This document shows positions 60,378 to 64,000 of a stretch of 64,000 nucleotides of DNA, piece after piece. Where the stretch lies: positions 62,001-126,000 of the forward strand of contig WTGP01000008.1 in the NCBI GenBank assembly GCA_011523505.1, written 5' to 3'. The translations under genes and the position numbers were made by a program. Positions within the stretch are counted from its first letter, which is position 1; the number at the start of each line of letters is the position of its first letter. The DNA is from Gammaproteobacteria bacterium (GTDB taxonomy: Bacteria; Pseudomonadota; Gammaproteobacteria; Steroidobacterales; Foliamicaceae). Under the pieces are notes generated by a model. The model saw nothing but the letters and a program-made list of their open reading frames with translations, was not told the DNA's origin and did no database searches.

Positions 60378-61427
60378 CTATTCCGGCTTGTGGCAGTGCC
60401 AGGTCTTGACCACCAGGAACTGGCGCGGACCGGGCGTGATCTCGAAACCGGCGGACTTCAGCAGGCCGTCGAAATCGCTCTCCATCAGGTCGATCGACCA
60501 GGGCTCGCCGTTGTCGCGGTGGTCCATTTCGAACATGTAGCGCGATTCCGGCGTCATCGGATCGCCGACCGGGAAATCGTAGATGTTGAACACGCCGCCG
60601 GGACGCAGGATCCGGTAAATCTCGTGCACCACCTTCGCGGTGGCGCTGAACGGAATCTCGTGAAACAGGATGTAGCTGTTGATGACGTCGAAATGGCCTT
60701 CGTCGAAACCGGTGGACTCTCCCCTGGCCTGCCTGAAGCGCACGGGCAGGTTCATGCCCTTGGCGCGCTTGTGCGCGTATCGCAGCAGCGGTTCGGACGG
60801 GTCCAGGCCCCACACCTCGGCATCGGGATAGCGCTGCTTGAGCGCGGTGGCGCACTGGCCGATGCCCGTCGCCATGTCGAGCGCGCGCTCCACGCCGCCG
60901 CTCAGCGGCTCCTGGCCGCAGGCGACCAGGCCGTTGTGGATCATGTCGCCGGCGTTGAAGCCCATATAGAACGCGTTGGTCCCATGGTGATAGACCTCGC
61001 CCGCCAGTGCGTCGCCGACATAGCCGCCCGGTTGAAGGTGAAAGTCGAACTTGATGTAGTCCGGCATCTCGAGGTCCGGGGCCAGCTCCAGCAGGGAATC
61101 GTCCGATTCCGCCTGCAACTCCCGCTCCATCCGTTCGCGGTCGCCGTCAACGGCGCTGAAGGCGGAGTCCCAGGTCATTTCCTGGAGGCTGCGCAGCATC
61201 CGGTTTCGAATCTGCGTGTCGGGGATGCGGTCCATGACCCGGCAAATCGCCTCCACGTCGTCCACCTGGATGCCCGCCTCCTTCAGGGCCGCGCTTCCCG
61301 CCGCGCGCGACTTGGCGCTGACGCCCCCGGCGGTGATCATCGTGCGCAAACTCAAGGCGAAGCCGAGGCGTTGCTCGGCGTCCAGGGATGGAAGGCGGTT
61401 CAGGCCGCCCAGTTGTCCTCGATCCAT
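60378..61427 (-). CDS. SAM-dependent methyltransferase, QPGGY module copy 2
   Basis: About 349 residues, paralogous to the gene at 2960. Helical N-terminal half, then FHLQPGGYVGDALAGEVYHH (linker motif), SAM motif I ALDMATGIGQCATALK, AEVWGLDPSEPLLRYAHKRA, FDVINSYILFHEIP and LRPGGVFNIYDF. Motif I carries an alanine-threonine in place of the usual glycine, as in copy 3. GGAGAGA precedes the ATG at 61427, so the TTG start at 61457 is rejected. It follows its small partner gene by 48 bp on the same strand. Substrate unknown. Confidence 0.85.
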   Translation of the reverse strand: MDRGQLGGLNRLPSLDAEQRLGFALSLRTMITAGGVSAKSRAAGSAALKEAGIQVDDVEAICRVMDRIPDTQIRNRMLRSLQEMTWDSAFSAVDGDRERMERELQAESDDSLLELAPDLEMPDYIKFDFHLQPGGYVGDALAGEVYHHGTNAFYMGFNAGDMIHNGLVACGQEPLSGGVERALDMATGIGQCATALKQRYPDAEVWGLDPSEPLLRYAHKRAKGMNLPVRFRQARGESTGFDEGHFDVINSYILFHEIPFSATAKVVHEIYRILRPGGVFNIYDFPVGDPMTPESRYMFEMDHRDNGEPWSIDLMESDFDGLLKSAGFEITPGPRQFLVVKTWHCHKPE

Positions 61428-61475
61428 TTCTCTCTCCGTTAGTATGCTGTCCCGCAACCAGGGCGTGTCAGCGCC

Positions 61476-61754
61476 CTAGGGTTCCGGCGGGGCCTCCTGC
61501 ACTTCCCCGCCCCGGGCGAATCCGGCATATACCCGCCGGACGAAGGCGTCCCGCCGCGCGGCCTCGGCCTCGATTTCTTCGGCGGACGGCATGTAAAGCT
61601 CCACGGCGTCATCGGGCAAGGCGCCAGCATCGGCCAGCACCTTCTCCAGCAGCTCCAGGCGGCGCCTCGTGGTCCACAATTCGCTGCCGAGCTGCATTAC
61701 GGTTTCAACCAGGTGGTCCAGCACCGGATGGTCGAAATATTGCGGATCGTTCAT
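61476..61754 (-). CDS. Small partner protein of QPGGY methyltransferase, copy 2
   Basis: A 92-residue protein. The pattern is that of the small genes at 4084 and 61953: HLVETVMQLGSELWTTRRRL, EKVLADAGALPDD, VELYMPSAEEIEAEA, then an amphipathic tail. Here it precedes its methyltransferase on the same strand. No named family; helical hairpin predicted from pattern. Divergent from the third small gene, with 198 bp between. Confidence 0.7.
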   Translation of the reverse strand: MNDPQYFDHPVLDHLVETVMQLGSELWTTRRRLELLEKVLADAGALPDDAVELYMPSAEEIEAEAARRDAFVRRVYAGFARGGEVQEAPPEP

Positions 61755-61952
61755 TGGCGCCTCGCAGCACTGATTCCTGCAGTCCGTGGGACGTTCATTC
61801 TACCGCCCCGAGCCGATCCAGCGCCCATGGCAAGCGCCAGGACGACTACCCTCGCAGCGCCCGAATGAAGTAATTCGCGACGTTTCATGATCGCCGTCAA
61901 CTGCGTTGTCCGGCGGGCATGATAATCTAGGACTGCAAAGGGAGAAAAAAAC

Positions 61953-62297
61953 ATGAGCGAAAAAGTCGAGAAAGGGCGCAGCAAGGCAGCGCCCTTCATT
62001 CCGGCGGACACGGACGCCGCCATATTCCTGGGGAACCCGCACATCGACAATCTGATGTCGGTCGTGATCGCGCTGGGAGCGGAGATCTGGGCCGACCGCC
62101 AGCGCATCAAGGTCATCGAACGGCTGATGGAAACCGAAGGCATGGCAACGGCTGAAATGGTCGAGTCCTACGTGCCGACCGACGCCGAGAAAGATGCGTG
62201 GGAAGCGGAACGTATGGAAATGGTCGAGCGGGTCTACAGCGTCCTGTCGCGCGACACGTCGAACGCACGTCCGTTCGGCGAAGAACGCCAGTTCTAG
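61953..62297 (+). CDS. Small partner protein of QPGGY methyltransferase, copy 3
   Basis: A 114-residue protein: DNLMSVVIALGAEIWADRQR, IERLMETEGMATAEM, VESYVPTDAEKDAW, then a tail with MVERVYSVLSRD. Clearly related to the small genes at 4084 and 61476. A purine-rich GGGAGAAAAAAA precedes the ATG. It is 13 bp from the third methyltransferase on the same strand, so the pair is one unit. Function unknown. Confidence 0.75.
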   Translation: MSEKVEKGRSKAAPFIPADTDAAIFLGNPHIDNLMSVVIALGAEIWADRQRIKVIERLMETEGMATAEMVESYVPTDAEKDAWEAERMEMVERVYSVLSRDTSNARPFGEERQF

Positions 62298-62310
62298 GAG
62301 GTAGCGAAAA

Positions 62311-63558
62311 ATGATCAACAGACGATCCGTAATGGGTTTGTTCGCCGGTGCAGCATCTTTGGTGGCGGCGCCATTCGCGAGCCGTGCCGCGCAACAACGC
62401 ACCGCGCCGCCGGCGATGGGATTTTTCGAAACTCGCGACGATCTGCCGCCCCCGCCCAAGACGACCGGGAACGTACCGGGCACTCTGGCGCCGCGGGGCC
62501 GCAACGGGCGCATGGAGCGCCTCCCGGAAATCGACCTGGAAAGCCGGATGGACTTCCTGATGTCGGTACGCACCTTCGCCAATCAGACATTGAGCCAGGC
62601 TGCCGGCCGGCGCGCGGAGGACATTCTGGCCAGCAAGGGCATTGCTCCAGACACGGAACTGCCTATGCAGGAAGCCATCGCGCTGCTGCAGGACGATCCC
62701 GTGGTAAGCGCCAGGACCCGGACCTGGATGTCGGTGCAGCAGCTTTCATGGAACAACATGAAGGCCGAGTGCGAAAACAACGCGGACACCTACTTGAGCG
62801 AGATGGAAGCGGTCGACAACCGCGGTCCCGGGACCCTGGAACTGAACCCCGACCTGGAGATGCCCGATTACACCCGCCACGAGATCCACATCCAGCCGGG
62901 CGGCTACGTGGGCAACGACTTCGCCGGGCACATGTACGACTACGGCACCAACGGCTTCTATACCGGGCGCAACGACCAGGATGCGTTGCACATGACGGCG
63001 GCCTTCGGGCTGCCGATACCGGCGGACGGCAAGGTCCGGCGCATTCTGGACGTCGGCACCGGCATCGGCCAGCTAGCCATGGCGCTGAAGGAACGATTCC
63101 CGGACGCGGAGGTGTGGGGCATCGACGTCGGCGGGCCGATGGTGCGGTACGGCCATCTGCGCGCGGTGGAACGGGGGCTGGACGTCAATTTCGCCCAGCG
63201 CCTGGCGGAAGATACGCGCTTCCCCGACAACCACTTCGACCTGGTGACCAGCTACATCATGCTCCATGAAGTCTCGCCCCAGGGCACGAAGGACATCGTC
63301 AACGAGGCCTTCCGCATCACGCGCCCGGGAGGAATCTTCTATCCCATCGACTTCAACCTCAAGAACCCGTTTCCGCGCACGGCATACGGCCAGTACCGGC
63401 GCTGGTGGGACCACCGCTGGAACAACGAGGTGTGGACGATCAAGTACCGCAGCAACGGGCTGCAGGACCTCGTCCGCGCCGCCGGGTTCGATCTCAACGA
63501 GGAGGGGCCGGTCGCCCTGCCGCGGTTCGGCGTGATGAACGCCACCAAGCCCGCATAA
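62311..63558 (+). CDS. Methyltransferase with Tat signal, QPGGY module copy 3
   Basis: A 415-residue paralogue of the genes at 2960 and 60378. The N-terminus INRRSVMGLFAGAASLVAAP reads as a twin-arginine signal, not present in the other copies. The linker IHIQPGGYVGNDFAGHMYDY, motif I ILDVGTGIGQLAMALK, AEVWGIDVGGPMVRYGHLRA, FDLVTSYIMLHEVS and TRPGGIFYPIDF follow. AGGAGGT precedes the ATG. If exported it would need SAM outside the cytoplasm, so either the RR segment is a vestige or the protein has another role. Confidence 0.82.
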   Translation: MINRRSVMGLFAGAASLVAAPFASRAAQQRTAPPAMGFFETRDDLPPPPKTTGNVPGTLAPRGRNGRMERLPEIDLESRMDFLMSVRTFANQTLSQAAGRRAEDILASKGIAPDTELPMQEAIALLQDDPVVSARTRTWMSVQQLSWNNMKAECENNADTYLSEMEAVDNRGPGTLELNPDLEMPDYTRHEIHIQPGGYVGNDFAGHMYDYGTNGFYTGRNDQDALHMTAAFGLPIPADGKVRRILDVGTGIGQLAMALKERFPDAEVWGIDVGGPMVRYGHLRAVERGLDVNFAQRLAEDTRFPDNHFDLVTSYIMLHEVSPQGTKDIVNEAFRITRPGGIFYPIDFNLKNPFPRTAYGQYRRWWDHRWNNEVWTIKYRSNGLQDLVRAAGFDLNEEGPVALPRFGVMNATKPA

Positions 63559-63562
63559 CGGC

Positions 63563-64000
63563 GTGCGCGACAGGCACGGGAAGCTCACCCGCCGGCAGAC
63601 GCTCGCGGGGGCTGGCGCCGCGCTCGTCGCTTCCGCGGCGGGGTCCGGGGCGAAGGCCCAGGCCGGGGAAGAATCCAGGACATTCATCCTCGTGCACGGC
63701 ACCTGGCTGGGCGGCTGGAGCTGGAAGTACGTGCGCCGCATTCTGGAGCGGGCCGGCCACGACGTTTATGCACCCTCGCTGACCGGCTGCGGCGACCGCG
63801 CCCACATGACCAGCCCGGACGTGGGTCTCGACACCCATATCCAGGACATCGTCAACATCATCGACTACGAGAGCATCGACGACGTCATTCTCGTGGGACA
63901 TTCCTTCGCCGGCATGGTCATCACGGGCGTGGCGGACGCAAGGCGCGACCGCATACGCCGCATCGTCTTCTTCGATGCGTTGGTCCCGTCGGGCGACCGC
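63563..64000 (+). CDS. Tat-exported alpha/beta hydrolase (3' part outside window)
   Basis: Not in the ORF track because it starts with GTG and runs off the window. From GTG 63563 the frame gives a twin-arginine signal KLTRRQTLAGAGAALVAS, then the alpha/beta hydrolase start FILVHGTWLGGWSWKYVRRI, SLTGCGDRAHMT and the nucleophile elbow LVGHSFAGMV. The HGTWLGGW-type oxyanion motif resembles esterases of the salicylate-binding/EstC group. It follows the third methyltransferase by 4 bp. 146 codons are visible. Confidence 0.85.
   Translation, partial: MRDRHGKLTRRQTLAGAGAALVASAAGSGAKAQAGEESRTFILVHGTWLGGWSWKYVRRILERAGHDVYAPSLTGCGDRAHMTSPDVGLDTHIQDIVNIIDYESIDDVILVGHSFAGMVITGVADARRDRIRRIVFFDALVPSGDR

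Overview
The window reads as a chromosomal segment of a high-G+C, heterotrophic, Gram-negative bacterium, most likely a gammaproteobacterium. Support comes from a ccmABC cytochrome c maturation block, TonB-dependent receptors, and a same-strand series uvrC, pgsA, tRNA-Gly(GCC), tRNA-Cys(GCA), tRNA-Leu(UAA) that has the gene order of the gammaproteobacterial uvrC-pgsA-glyW-cysT-leuZ locus but is split by accessory DNA. Genus cannot be told from the sequence alone.

Layout. 0-9.4 kb: ccmC (cut by the window edge), ccmB, ccmA and an MDR oxidoreductase on the minus strand; a methyltransferase, a small partner protein and a Tat-exported dienelactone hydrolase on the plus strand; then a TRAP transporter operon with an aminotransferase. 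9.4-13 kb: two overlapping NCS2-type permeases, each with a C-terminal anti-sigma/HATPase-like domain. 13-17.7 kb: a RiPP locus with a precursor carrying three GGNFVSAPP repeats, a radical SAM/SPASM enzyme, a probable 2OG-Fe(II) oxygenase and a divergent TonB receptor. 18.3-32.7 kb: a defence-type island with a LysM/TM/UvrD helicase, an MmeI-like fused restriction-modification enzyme, a winged-helix/trypsin protein, a PD-(D/E)XK protein, a STAND-like NTPase, and a DNA adenine methyltransferase translationally coupled to a small nuclease. The 24-33 kb part is visibly more A+T-rich than the flanks.

The island ends next to a tRNA-Leu(UAA) gene interrupted after U34 by a 233-nt group I intron that the ORF track does not show. 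33.5-46.7 kb holds catabolic and transport genes: an NSS symporter, a TonB receptor, two amidohydrolases, a type B carboxylesterase, an aminotransferase, a sulfatase, a CDGSH-cupin fusion and a secreted methyltransferase-like protein. 46.7-54.5 kb is the core block (tRNAs, pgsA, uvrC, class II DAHP synthase) with an amidohydrolase and two secreted repeat-protein paralogues inserted. 54.5-64 kb has nfeD-slipin, a flavoprotein, a BACON/S41 lipoprotease, and two further copies of the methyltransferase plus small-partner module, the last followed by a Tat-exported alpha/beta hydrolase cut by the window end.

Most striking: (i) the intron-bearing tRNA-Leu(UAA); (ii) the FxSxx-repeat RiPP cluster with an added oxygenase; (iii) the methyltransferase/small-protein pair, present three times; (iv) a helicase that appears tethered to the envelope through LysM; (v) the permease-HATPase-like fusions.
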